41,321 nt of DNA from Deltaproteobacteria bacterium. GTDB taxonomy: Bacteria > Myxococcota_A > Polyangia > Haliangiales > SHYZ01. The notes below the pieces were generated by a model. That model made no database searches. It saw only the letters and a list, made by a program, of their open reading frames with translations, and was not told the origin of the DNA. The stretch spans positions 1-41,321 of the forward strand of contig JACQUZ010000093.1 in the NCBI GenBank assembly GCA_016210055.1. The letters are read 5' to 3'. Shown here piece after piece: positions 15,388 to 23,131 of the stretch (position 1 is its first letter; each line of letters opens with the position of its first letter). Position numbers and translations under genes: made by a program.

Positions 15388-16092
15388 ATGACCATGGAAA
15401 CCCTCGTTGAGCTTCGCGGCGTGACGAAGATTTACGGAAACGGCGAGACGCGCGTCCACGCGCTGGTGGATGCCGACCTCGACGTCAGGAAAGGGGAAGT
15501 GCTCTTGATCGAAGGGCCCTCCGGATCGGGCAAGACCACGCTCTTGTCAATCCTCGGGCTCTTGCTCCGCCCTACCGCGGGCGAAATCCTCGTGGCCGGC
15601 AAGGACGTCTCCCGCCTGTCGGAACGGGAGCTTCCCGCCATCCGGGCGTGTACCTTCGGGTTCGTTTTCCAGGGCTTCAACCTATTCCCGGCGCTGACCG
15701 CGCTGGAGAACGTGGCCTTGGCGACCCGCATGAAGAACGCCAAGGCGAAGGATCCGGTGGGCGAAGCCCGGGGGCTCTTGGCAGCCGTGGGTCTCGAGGA
15801 ACGACTGCACCACCTGCCTTCGGATCTCTCTGGTGGCCAAAAACAGCGCGTGGCGATCGCCCGGGCGCTCGGCGGGAGCCCCAAGGTCATCCTCGGCGAC
15901 GAGCCAACCGCGGCACTGGACAGCAAGACTGCGCTCGGCGTGATGGAGCTCCTCCGCTCCTTGGCCACGAAAGAACATCGTGCGGTGGTGGTCGTCACGC
16001 ACGATCACCGACTTGAGAAATATGCGGACCGCATCGTCCGGGTCGAGGACGGTCGGGTCTTCCCCGCGACTTCGATGCACCACGCAGCCTGA
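15388..16092 (+). CDS. ABC transporter ATP-binding protein, DevA/LolD-like
   Basis: A 234-residue ATPase that drives the adjacent permease. Walker A is GPSGSGKTT (about residues 43-51), the Q-loop is FVFQGFNLFP, the signature is LSGGQKQRVAIARAL, Walker B is VILGDEPTAALD and the switch His lies in VVTHDHR. ATG 15388 follows the permease stop by 2 bp; ATG 15394, two codons later, is equally possible. The MacB/LolD/DevA class works on envelope lipids, peptides or antibiotics. The gene order permease, ATPase, membrane-fusion protein, TolC describes a complete trans-envelope pump. Confidence 0.92.
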   Translation: MTMETLVELRGVTKIYGNGETRVHALVDADLDVRKGEVLLIEGPSGSGKTTLLSILGLLLRPTAGEILVAGKDVSRLSERELPAIRACTFGFVFQGFNLFPALTALENVALATRMKNAKAKDPVGEARGLLAAVGLEERLHHLPSDLSGGQKQRVAIARALGGSPKVILGDEPTAALDSKTALGVMELLRSLATKEHRAVVVVTHDHRLEKYADRIVRVEDGRVFPATSMHHAA

Positions 16093-16104
16093 AAGGAAGA
16101 AGCC

Positions 16105-17157
16105 ATGACGCGCATCAACAAAGCATTCTGGATATCAAGTGGCCTTCTCGCGCTTGCCTTGGGCGCGTGGACGCTTCATGCGCGGGCCGGAGAGCGGACG
16201 GAAGCGGTCAGCGTGGAGAGCCCAGTGCCCATCGTGGCGCCTGGCATCGTTGAGTCGACCTCCGAAACCATCGCGCTCGGCTTCGAGCTCTCTGGCCGAG
16301 TCGTCGAGCTCCTTGTCGATGAGGGGTACCGAGTCAAGAAAGGGCAAGTACTCGCCCGTCTCGACGACCGCTTGGCCAGGGCCCGCGTGGCCAAGGCCGA
16401 CGCGGCCCTTGCCGCGGCGCGCGCACGGCGTGACCAAGCGTTCCACGGAGCGCGCCCGGAGGAGATCCGCGCTGTCGAATCGGAGCTCAGGGCAGCCGAG
16501 GCCATGGCCGAGGACCGGGCACGTGCCATGTCACGCGCCCAGAAGCTCCTCGAGAGCGAGACGATTACCGTGGCCGAGGCCGACAGCGCCCACGATGCGG
16601 CCATGGCGGCACGTGCCACCGCCGACGCGACCGCGTCCCGGCTAGCCCTCCTGCGCAAGGGGGAACGCACCGAAGTTCGCCGCGAGGCACAAGCAGCCGT
16701 CCTCGTGGCCGAGGCCGAGCTCGACGAGGCCCGCACGTATCTCGACCAACTGGAGCTCCGGGCGCCACGCGACGGCGTGATCCTGCGCAGGCTCATCGAG
16801 CAAGGCGAAACGGTGACGAGCACCCCAGCCACGACGGTCCTCACCATGGCCGATCTCGACCAGCTGCAGGTGCGCACCGAAGTCGACGAGTCAGACGTCG
16901 GCCAAGTAACGGTGGGCCAGGTGGGAATCGCCACCGCCGAAGCATTCGGCGACAAGCAGTTCACCGGGCGCGTCGTGCGGATCACGGGCGAGCTGGGGCG
17001 CAAGACCGTGCGCCTGGATGATCCGAGGGCCCGCATCGACACGCGCGTCCTGGAGGTCATCGTCGCGCTCGACGAGAAGGCGCAACTCCCTCTGGGACTG
17101 CGCATGGACATGCGGTTCGAGCCCGCCCCCCAGAAGCAGGTCGCCGAGAATCAATAG
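16105..17157 (+). CDS. HlyD-family membrane fusion protein, DevB-like
   Basis: A 350-residue periplasmic adaptor linking the ABC permease to the TolC-like outer-membrane channel. Residues about 8-28 are an uncleaved membrane anchor or signal. A split lipoyl/barrel-sandwich domain (VAPGIVESTSETIALGFELS; RAPRDGVILRRL at about 214-225) flanks an Ala-rich coiled-coil hairpin (about 90-205) with many AxxA repeats. A beta-barrel domain (DQLQVRTEVDESD) follows. GAAAGGAAG precedes ATG 16105. Length and architecture are those of DevB/HlyD adaptors. It is 12 bp downstream of the ATPase gene, in the same operon. Confidence 0.9.
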   Translation: MTRINKAFWISSGLLALALGAWTLHARAGERTEAVSVESPVPIVAPGIVESTSETIALGFELSGRVVELLVDEGYRVKKGQVLARLDDRLARARVAKADAALAAARARRDQAFHGARPEEIRAVESELRAAEAMAEDRARAMSRAQKLLESETITVAEADSAHDAAMAARATADATASRLALLRKGERTEVRREAQAAVLVAEAELDEARTYLDQLELRAPRDGVILRRLIEQGETVTSTPATTVLTMADLDQLQVRTEVDESDVGQVTVGQVGIATAEAFGDKQFTGRVVRITGELGRKTVRLDDPRARIDTRVLEVIVALDEKAQLPLGLRMDMRFEPAPQKQVAENQ

Positions 17158-17215
17158 TCCTGGGCTTGCTGCACGCAAGTCCCACCTGACCAGGCACAAC
17201 ACGGAAGGAGCTGTC

Positions 17216-18487
17216 GTGAAGGTCTACGCCATAGTCATGTCCTGTGTTCTAACCTCTTTGCTCGCGCCGGCGGTGGCCAAAGCCGAACGGGAGGTATCCC
17301 TCGAGGAGGCCCACGCCCTTGCCACGACGCAAAACCTGAATCTCTTGGCCACGCAGGAGGAGATCCGTCGAGCCGATGCCTTGGTCATGCAGGCGTGGGG
17401 CCGATTGCTGCCAAGCCTGAACGCCGAGGCAACACTCACCGTCCGTGATCAAGCCACGGTGGCCAAGATCGGGCCCACCGAGCTCACCTTCACGCCTCGG
17501 ACCACGTGGACCGGACGGGCTATCCTCAGCCAACCGGTATTCAGCCCGTCCACTTTCCTCGCCGCTCGAAACGCTCAAGATGCGCGCGCGGCCGCTGGAT
17601 TGGACGTCGAGGCCGCGCGGAGAGCGCTCCGCCTCACGACCGCCAGCGCGTACTACGCGGTCGTCACGGCGCGCCGAATTGTCGAAGTGAGCGAACATGC
17701 CAAGGAGGTGGCCCAGACCAGCGTGCGCGACGCGACCGCCCGTCTCGAGGCCGGGAGCGGGCGGCGCATCGACGTGTCGCGGGCGGAGATCGATGTCCAA
17801 GACGCAGAGCGCCGAATCGCCAAGGCCCGCGCTGCGCTCGCCGACGCCAAGGAGGCACTTGGCCTGATCCTCGGCGTTGAAGGGCCAGTCAGTGCTCGCG
17901 ATGCCGTGCTGGCGGCGCCCTCCAAGACATCCACGGTGGGCGATGGCGGCGAGCGCAACCGTCCCGAAGTCAAGGCAGCGACACTGCGGGCGCGCATGGC
18001 CGACCGCGCGGTCGACGCCGCCAGGTGGGCTCTCGGTCCCACCCTCGACACCGCGGTTGCCCTCGCCTGGAGTCACCCTGAGTCCGAGCTCACTCGCGAC
18101 GTGCAGTGGCAGGCCATGGCGGTGCTCACGGTGCCCCTCTACGACGCTTCACGCTACGGCATGATACGCGAGCGACGAGCCGAGAGAGCGCAGGCCCACC
18201 TGCGAGCAGAACAACTCGCACGCGAGCTGGGGAACGAGATCCGGGCCGCTCGGCGCGACATGGAGACCCAGGAGATCGCGGTGCGCACTTCCGAAAAACA
18301 GGTCGAGACGGCGCGCGAAACCCTCCGGCAAGCCCAGGCGGCCTACGCGGTCGGCACCCACGCAAATCTAGAGGTCATCGAGGCGCAGCAGGCGCTGAGG
18401 GACGCCGAAGTCGGGCTTGCCGTCGCCCAGGCCGAATGGAACATCGCCGCGGTGCGCCTTGCCATCGCCGCTGGGCAGGTTCCCTGA
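17216..18487 (+). CDS. TolC-family outer-membrane efflux protein
   Basis: A 423-residue outer-membrane factor, last gene of the exporter operon. A signal peptide of about 24 residues (ending AVAKAE) precedes two TolC repeats. Each repeat has long Ala/Glu/Arg-rich helices (for example VAQTSVRDATARLEAGSGR and ETLRQAQAAYAVGTHANLE) and a short beta-strand region (PTLDTAVALAW). Start GTG 17216 is chosen because AAGGAG lies just upstream and it opens directly on a signal peptide; the reading frame is open further upstream into the adaptor gene. Together with the DevC/A/B-like proteins it forms a continuous path for export across both membranes. Confidence 0.9.
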   Translation: MKVYAIVMSCVLTSLLAPAVAKAEREVSLEEAHALATTQNLNLLATQEEIRRADALVMQAWGRLLPSLNAEATLTVRDQATVAKIGPTELTFTPRTTWTGRAILSQPVFSPSTFLAARNAQDARAAAGLDVEAARRALRLTTASAYYAVVTARRIVEVSEHAKEVAQTSVRDATARLEAGSGRRIDVSRAEIDVQDAERRIAKARAALADAKEALGLILGVEGPVSARDAVLAAPSKTSTVGDGGERNRPEVKAATLRARMADRAVDAARWALGPTLDTAVALAWSHPESELTRDVQWQAMAVLTVPLYDASRYGMIRERRAERAQAHLRAEQLARELGNEIRAARRDMETQEIAVRTSEKQVETARETLRQAQAAYAVGTHANLEVIEAQQALRDAEVGLAVAQAEWNIAAVRLAIAAGQVP

Positions 18488-18507
18488 CCCGCGTAACCAG
18501 TACCCAA

Positions 18508-19323
18508 TCATACCGCTTCCTCCATGGGGGCCTGCCCAATCTCCGCGTAGACGCCGAAATGATCCGATGCATAGACTCCGTCGGGGCCGGGCACGTCGAG
18601 AACCACGCGGGCGTCGAGAACCGCGCCCCAGCCGTCTTCGCGGATTGGCCCCACAAACACGTAGTCGAGGCGCCTGTTCCGCTCGATCCAACGAACGGTA
18701 TAAGGGTTCCGGTCGCTCCACGTGTAGCCATGCGAGTCGGGACGCCTCCGGGCAAAGCAGTCCCGGTAGTACGTTCCTTTTCCGAGAATGCTCGTCCGCC
18801 CGGTCAGGAACCGGATGGCGGCAGTGTCGGGCGAAGCGTTGAAGTCGCCGGCGAGGATGGCTGGAAGCTCACCCGGGTGTCCGTGCACGAACGCGTCCAC
18901 CGCGACCACTTGTGCTTCGCGTCGAGGAGACAGCCACATTTCCCAGGAAAGGTGACAGGTGAAGACCGGGAGCCGCCCCACCGGCGTAGCGAGCTCGCAG
19001 AAAAGAGCACGACGCAGGTCGTCGTCGCCGCTGGGAAGCGCAACGGACAACGCGCGCAGCACCGGGAAGCGGGTCACGATGGCATTCCCCACCGGTCCGC
19101 CGTTCTTCCGGCTGTCGACGGGATCAAAATGATGCGTGGCGTCCAGCGCCTTGGCTAGTTGAGCAGCTTGATTCTCGATAGATCCGCCATCACCCACGAC
19201 TTCCTGGAGCGCCACGATGTCGGGTTGCAGTGCCCTGAGGCCGTCAGCGGCGACCTCGATCCTTCGAACGGGATCCGGACGATCGTTCCACAGGTTGAGC
19301 GTGACGACGCGTACCGACCGCAC
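18508..19323 (-). CDS. Endonuclease/exonuclease/phosphatase-family protein
   Basis: A 271-residue Mg-dependent phosphodiesterase-fold protein. Family landmarks appear in order: TLNLWND near the N-terminus (metal-site Asn), IVALQEV with the metal Glu, GNAIVTRFPV, FTCHLS, LAGDFNASPD, RRLDYVFVG and ASDHFGVYAEI with the catalytic Asp-His. Members cleave DNA, inositol phosphates or sphingomyelin; the substrate cannot be read here. No signal peptide is evident, so it is probably cytoplasmic. Start is GTG 19323 with a weak site upstream. It converges on the tolC-like gene with a 20-bp gap and no clear terminator hairpin. Confidence 0.87.
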   Translation of the reverse strand: MRSVRVVTLNLWNDRPDPVRRIEVAADGLRALQPDIVALQEVVGDGGSIENQAAQLAKALDATHHFDPVDSRKNGGPVGNAIVTRFPVLRALSVALPSGDDDLRRALFCELATPVGRLPVFTCHLSWEMWLSPRREAQVVAVDAFVHGHPGELPAILAGDFNASPDTAAIRFLTGRTSILGKGTYYRDCFARRRPDSHGYTWSDRNPYTVRWIERNRRLDYVFVGPIREDGWGAVLDARVVLDVPGPDGVYASDHFGVYAEIGQAPMEEAV

Positions 19324-19376
19324 GCGGCAGATATAAGCGCCTGCATGAAGACGTCACCTGTCCGTGCCTAGCACGG

Positions 19377-20666
19377 CTACGAGGCCAAGTCGACCGGTGC
19401 CCGCAAGACACCGCCTGGAAGCGCGCCTGCACAGCGCATTCGTGCGCTCGTCCGGTTGTACTGCGCCGCGCACTCGAGCACCAAGGCGTTGAGCCGCACG
19501 ATTCGCAAGTCGCCAAAGGGCGTGCCAGCGCCGCTATTGACCACCATGGCGAACGACAGGTCGCGCTCGGGATCCGCCCAGGCGCCCGAACCACCATAGC
19601 CTGAGTGGCCGAACGCGTGCGCTATGTTGCCCCGAAACGTGGCGACCCGGTGGTAGCCGAGGCGCCACATCATCGGGAACATGATGATGTGATCAACGCC
19701 GGTCGTCTGGATTTCCGCGGCGCGAAGGATCGTTCCCGGGGACATCAGCCGGGCTCCATCCAGCGCCCCACCGCCAGCGAGGCAGGCATACAGGCGAGCC
19801 AGCGAGCGTGCCGTGAACACGCCGTTGGCGGCCGGGATGCAGGCACGAAGGACCTCTTCCGACGAGAAGTCCAAGTGACTGATCCCAGCGGGCATGAGGG
19901 CATCTGCGGAACGCTTGAAGTCCGCCGGAATCCCACCGAGCCGAAGCGCCAGCTCGATGAGCTTGCCGAGTCGACGACGGCGGCGCTTGGCTCGCTCCCG
20001 CTTGCGATCCGACCTGCGGGTGCGGCGACGCGAGCGCCGCCTCATGAGCTCGGCCACGCGGGGCATCTCCGACGAAGGAGTACCGACGAGCAAGCCGTCC
20101 AGGCCAAGCGGAAGCGCGATCTCTTCCTGCAAGAACTGCGACAAGCTCTTTCCGGCCAGCCGCTGCACCAGCTCACCGACGAGGAAGCCGAAGGTGAAGC
20201 CGTGATATGCAGTCGTATCACCGACGGACGGCGCGGCCGGCGCCGACGCCAGCGCGTTCACCATGTAGTGCCAGTCTAGGAGCTGGCGTGCGTCGCTCAC
20301 CAGGGCTCTTACGTTGTAGAGCCCTGCCCGGTGGCACAGTACCTGTCGCACCGTGATGCCTTGCTTGCCAGCCTGGGCAAACTCCGGCCAGTGCTTGGCC
20401 ACGGGATCGTCATAGTCGAGTAGACCTCGGTCTACGAGCATGTGTAGGGCGGTCGCAACGACCCCCTTGGTTGTCGAGAAACTGGGGCAAATCGTATCCC
20501 GCTGCCAGGGATTTCCCGCCCAGTCCTTCACGCCCCCCCACACATCGGCGACGCACTCGCCGTTCTGATACACGCACGCGGCGGCACCTCCACCGTTCCT
20601 GCTGATCTGGCGCTCGAGCGCCGACGCCAAGCGAGCATACGCGGGGTGAATGAACCCATTGAGCAC
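19377..20666 (-). CDS. Serine beta-lactamase-like hydrolase (class C / family VIII esterase type) with Arg-rich insert
   Basis: A 429-residue penicillin-binding-fold hydrolase. The nucleophile motif is SxxK at Ser64-Lys67 (SFSTTKG), the second motif is Tyr154 (AYHGFTFG), and HSGYGG stands in place of KTG, as in EstB-like esterases and related proteins. Residues 209-235 are an extremely basic insert with more than 15 Arg/Lys. The annotated start is GTG 20666, which has no good ribosome site. A well-placed AGGAG with ATG lies at 20680-20682 but is one base out of frame across a run of six T, so the true start may lie there. The short lipoprotein gene upstream on the same strand ends 38 bp before 20666. 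Substrate unknown. Confidence 0.85.
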   Translation of the reverse strand: MLNGFIHPAYARLASALERQISRNGGGAAACVYQNGECVADVWGGVKDWAGNPWQRDTICPSFSTTKGVVATALHMLVDRGLLDYDDPVAKHWPEFAQAGKQGITVRQVLCHRAGLYNVRALVSDARQLLDWHYMVNALASAPAAPSVGDTTAYHGFTFGFLVGELVQRLAGKSLSQFLQEEIALPLGLDGLLVGTPSSEMPRVAELMRRRSRRRTRRSDRKRERAKRRRRRLGKLIELALRLGGIPADFKRSADALMPAGISHLDFSSEEVLRACIPAANGVFTARSLARLYACLAGGGALDGARLMSPGTILRAAEIQTTGVDHIIMFPMMWRLGYHRVATFRGNIAHAFGHSGYGGSGAWADPERDLSFAMVVNSGAGTPFGDLRIVRLNALVLECAAQYNRTSARMRCAGALPGGVLRAPVDLAS

Positions 20667-20704
20667 GCCGAAAAAATCGCATGTCTCCTGCGCGGCTGCA
20701 AGGC

Positions 20705-20830
20705 TTAGACGGCTTCGGGCTCACCGGTTGGCGATGTACCCACTGCTCGCTCGGTGGGCTGGAAGTATTCCCTCCGGGCAGCACAGCCAAGGAGGAGGAG
20801 CGGGAGAAGCCAGAAGATCTTGGGGCGCAC
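20705..20830 (-). CDS. Short putative lipoprotein, truncated paralogue of the lipoprotein at 27078
   Basis: A 41-codon frame from GTG 20828-20830 encodes a lipoprotein signal (FWLLPLLLLGC, acylated Cys15) followed by AARREYFQPTERAV and an early stop. The N-terminus of the lipoprotein at 27078-27701 has the same arrangement (FPLGC, AAAREEFRPTERAT), but that protein continues for about 175 further residues. This could be a real mini-lipoprotein or a degenerate copy that lost its body. The frame is open upstream to 21007 without recognisable content. The beta-lactamase-like gene follows on the same strand. Confidence 0.45.
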   Translation of the reverse strand: MRPKIFWLLPLLLLGCAARREYFQPTERAVGTSPTGEPEAV

Positions 20831-21060
20831 GTCGTCAGATGACTGCAAGCGAGATGCGAGGGTTCCGTGAATAGCCCGAGTGGTTACGAGTCCTCTCGCG
20901 GCAGCCGTCGCAAGATCCAAGCTGGCAACAAAAACCATGTCCTTGAGCGAGGTTCTCTTTCTAAGTAACATCGCCTGCAATTTTGCCGCATCTCGTTTTC
21001 GAAGCACGGTGTCCCTTGTCTGGCTACGACCACCGCGGTTCGTTCAGCAGGGAGGAGACG
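20831..21060. other. Intergenic region without a recognised gene
   Basis: The stretch between the short lipoprotein and the rightward HECGH lipoprotein holds no recognised gene or RNA. An open frame on the minus strand continues from the short lipoprotein up to 21007 but shows no family features. No promoter of good quality was found. Confidence 0.4.
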
Positions 21061-22077
21061 ATGAAAACTTCTAAGCTAGCACTGCTAGGGTTCGCGTCGC
21101 TGTCTTTCGTGATGGGTGGGTGCGGGCATTCCGGCGATTCAACGCCTATCAATCCCCCTGGAGATGCGCGGGATGCGTTGGCCCAGCATGACGGCGCCAT
21201 TGATGTCTCGGACTCCACCCCCCGAGCCGACGCCGAGTTGCCGGATACCACCAACCCGATTCGCGTCATCGACGAACGATGCACCGACGGTGAAGTGCAC
21301 CGTAATGAAGTCCTGCCCATCCGCTCCGATATTACTGATCTGCTGAACGCATTCAGTGCCAACAACAAGCTGGCATGGTCAATTCAAGTCCTCAACCGAC
21401 GCTACCCGACAGGAGGACTGATTCTCGAAAAAGCGAACAATGATACGAATTGTTTCGACGTAGGGGTGAGCGGCGCCAGCTCTGCGACGGAGGTGCTCGC
21501 CGGTCTCCGGACTTCTGTTCACGAGTGCGGTCACATGGTGGATTTGAATCAAAAGACGTTTGTTCTCGGCAAGTCGCTTTCCTACGACTGCGACTTCGCC
21601 GTGGTCGCCGACACGCCACCCAGGCGCATCCTTGTGGACGACGAATACCAGGCGCTGTGGCCAAAAGATGAGTTCAAGCAGGACTACCTCGTCGATCTCG
21701 GGGACCAAGCGCTTGCGTACCTCATGACCGAAGCGCTTCAGTACATCAACACGCTCGCTACCTCCTACGCCCTTTACGACTACGCCCCGTTCGACCCGAT
21801 TGCGCGCGATGGAACGCACGCCTTCCAATGGTATGTCACGCGATATCTGCGCTTGCTGCGCATGAACTACAGCACTCAATACAGTCGAGCTGCCGGTGAC
21901 CGTTGCTGGCGCCGCCTCGTGCTGGCGGGCTGGGGGCGCGCACACAGGTACTTGGCGGCCTCCAAAGGAATGCCCGACCTGGGTGGCGCCGACGACGCCC
22001 TGCTCGAACGCCTCGTCACCACCCCCGAACTCGTCGACGAAATCCGGCGATTGCGGGTCGCCGATGGGTGCCCATAG
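21061..22077 (+). CDS. Putative zinc-metalloprotease-like lipoprotein with HECGH motif
   Basis: A 338-residue protein. Residues 1-20 are a lipoprotein signal (LSFVMGGC, acylated Cys20), followed by a Pro/Asp-rich linker to about residue 60. His154-Glu-Cys-Gly-His158 (SVHECGHMVD) matches the HExxH zinc-binding motif of metallopeptidases. A third ligand is not certain; a Glu in YLMTEALQYIN, about 70 residues downstream, would suit a gluzincin arrangement. The rest is rich in Tyr and acidic residues and shows no family I recognise. GGAGGAG lies 5 bp before ATG 21061, which decides the start over an open extension. The protein probably faces the periplasm or the surface. Protease activity is inferred from the motif only. 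Confidence 0.7.
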   Translation: MKTSKLALLGFASLSFVMGGCGHSGDSTPINPPGDARDALAQHDGAIDVSDSTPRADAELPDTTNPIRVIDERCTDGEVHRNEVLPIRSDITDLLNAFSANNKLAWSIQVLNRRYPTGGLILEKANNDTNCFDVGVSGASSATEVLAGLRTSVHECGHMVDLNQKTFVLGKSLSYDCDFAVVADTPPRRILVDDEYQALWPKDEFKQDYLVDLGDQALAYLMTEALQYINTLATSYALYDYAPFDPIARDGTHAFQWYVTRYLRLLRMNYSTQYSRAAGDRCWRRLVLAGWGRAHRYLAASKGMPDLGGADDALLERLVTTPELVDEIRRLRVADGCP

Positions 22078-22252
22078 CGCTTCCTGAGCGGTCATCCGCG
22101 GCGTTCCTCTAGACAGCGCTGGCGCCCGCGTTCCGCGCCTTGGCGAGACCTAGCGATAGCAGCGCTACCCCAGAAGCCACGATTGCTAAGGGACTCTTGT
22201 CGACCAAAATCCCTTACTTTCGCGCGCACTTTTGTCCACTTAGAAATCCCGC

Positions 22253-22276
22253 GGACATTCTCACGGACATTCTGAG
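22253..22276 (+). repeat. Two direct GGACATTCT repeats upstream of pspA-like gene
   Basis: GGACATTCT occurs at 22253-22261 and 22265-22273, with an inverted TGTCC at 22233-22237. These lie 60-100 bp upstream of the candidate promoter at 22335 and could be an activator site. The rest of the 340-bp gap from 22078 holds nothing else recognised. Confidence 0.3.
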
Positions 22277-22334
22277 ATCGTCGCACCTGCGCCCGAGGAA
22301 AGGCCGCCGCAGGGAGTACGTTCAGAGTCGCGCG

Positions 22335-22362
22335 TTGACATGGCCCCCTCCCAAGGTAAGAT
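22335..22362 (+). promoter_or_regulatory. Candidate promoter of the PspA-AAA-TerB operon
   Basis: A perfect TTGACA (22335-22340), a 16-bp spacer and TAAGAT (22357-22362) precede ATG 22418 by 55 bp. The expected start near 22369 leaves a leader of about 50 bases containing AAGGAG. It is the best promoter-like match in the gap. Confidence 0.5.
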
Positions 22363-22417
22363 TCGGCGTTTCCGCACCCATAGCAATGCGTCCGTTGGGA
22401 CGAACAAGGAGAACGCG

Positions 22418-23122
22418 ATGGCCAGTGTCGGCTTTTTTGGTCGCCTCTCAAACCTCTGGCGTGGCTTTGTCTCTCTTTGGATTTCCGACGTGGAGAAGAA
22501 GCACCCGGAAATCGCCTATGAGAACGCGATCAACTCCATGATCGAGAAGTACACGGCGCTCAAGAGGGCCACGGCAGCGATCATCCGCCGCCGCGAGGAG
22601 CTCGAGCAGCGACTGACTACGAAGAGCAAGGAGCTCGCCCAGGTGGAAGCGGATCTCAACACCGCGATCGAGACAAACCAACAGGATCTCGGCGTCGTGC
22701 TCCTGCAGAAGCAGAAGGCGCTTTCCGACGAGGTTGGCTCTCTCAAGTCCGACCTGGAAATCGCTGTCAAGGACGCCGACTCCGCGAAGGCCTCCCTCGT
22801 CCAAGTGCAGGGCGAAATCAAGAAGCTCAAGGCTGAGAAAGACACCATGCTCGCCCGAATGGCGTCGGCGCAGGCACGGGTGAAGATCCAGGAGCAGCTC
22901 GAAGGACTGTCGGTGGACAACGAAGTGAAGGCCTTGGAGAACGTGCGCGAGCACATCAAGAACACGATTGCCCAGGCAAGCCTGAACAAGGAGCTTTCGG
23001 AGAGCGACCTGGACAACCGCCTCAAGCAGCTCCGCGCACAGACCGGCGACGTGACCGCGAAGAACGAGTGGGAGCGGCTCCGCGCCGCCCATTCCAACAA
23101 GGCCGCGCAAAAGACGATGTAA
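22418..23122 (+). CDS. pspA: PspA/IM30-family membrane-stress protein
   Basis: A 234-residue, almost wholly alpha-helical coiled-coil protein. The N-terminus [20 protein letters not shown] is the amphipathic membrane-binding helix typical of PspA/Vipp1. It is followed by the family pattern of long heptad helices ([53 protein letters not shown]) that polymerise into rods and rings on stressed membranes. The length fits PspA (about 222-230). AAGGAG 8 bp upstream fixes ATG 22418. No PspF, PspB or PspC lies nearby; instead an AAA ATPase follows after 9 bp and a TerB-like gene after that, so the regulatory partners differ from the enterobacterial system. Confidence 0.87.
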   Translation: MASVGFFGRLSNLWRGFVSLWISDVEKKHPEIAYENAINSMIEKYTALKRATAAIIRRREELEQRLTTKSKELAQVEADLNTAIETNQQDLGVVLLQKQKALSDEVGSLKSDLEIAVKDADSAKASLVQVQGEIKKLKAEKDTMLARMASAQARVKIQEQLEGLSVDNEVKALENVREHIKNTIAQASLNKELSESDLDNRLKQLRAQTGDVTAKNEWERLRAAHSNKAAQKTM

Positions 23123-23131
23123 CGTCGACCC

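Noticed and set aside
18106..19158. 350-codon plus-strand frame across the tolC end and the endonuclease gene
   Set aside because: It overlaps two well-supported genes on both strands and reads as Arg/Pro-rich low complexity.
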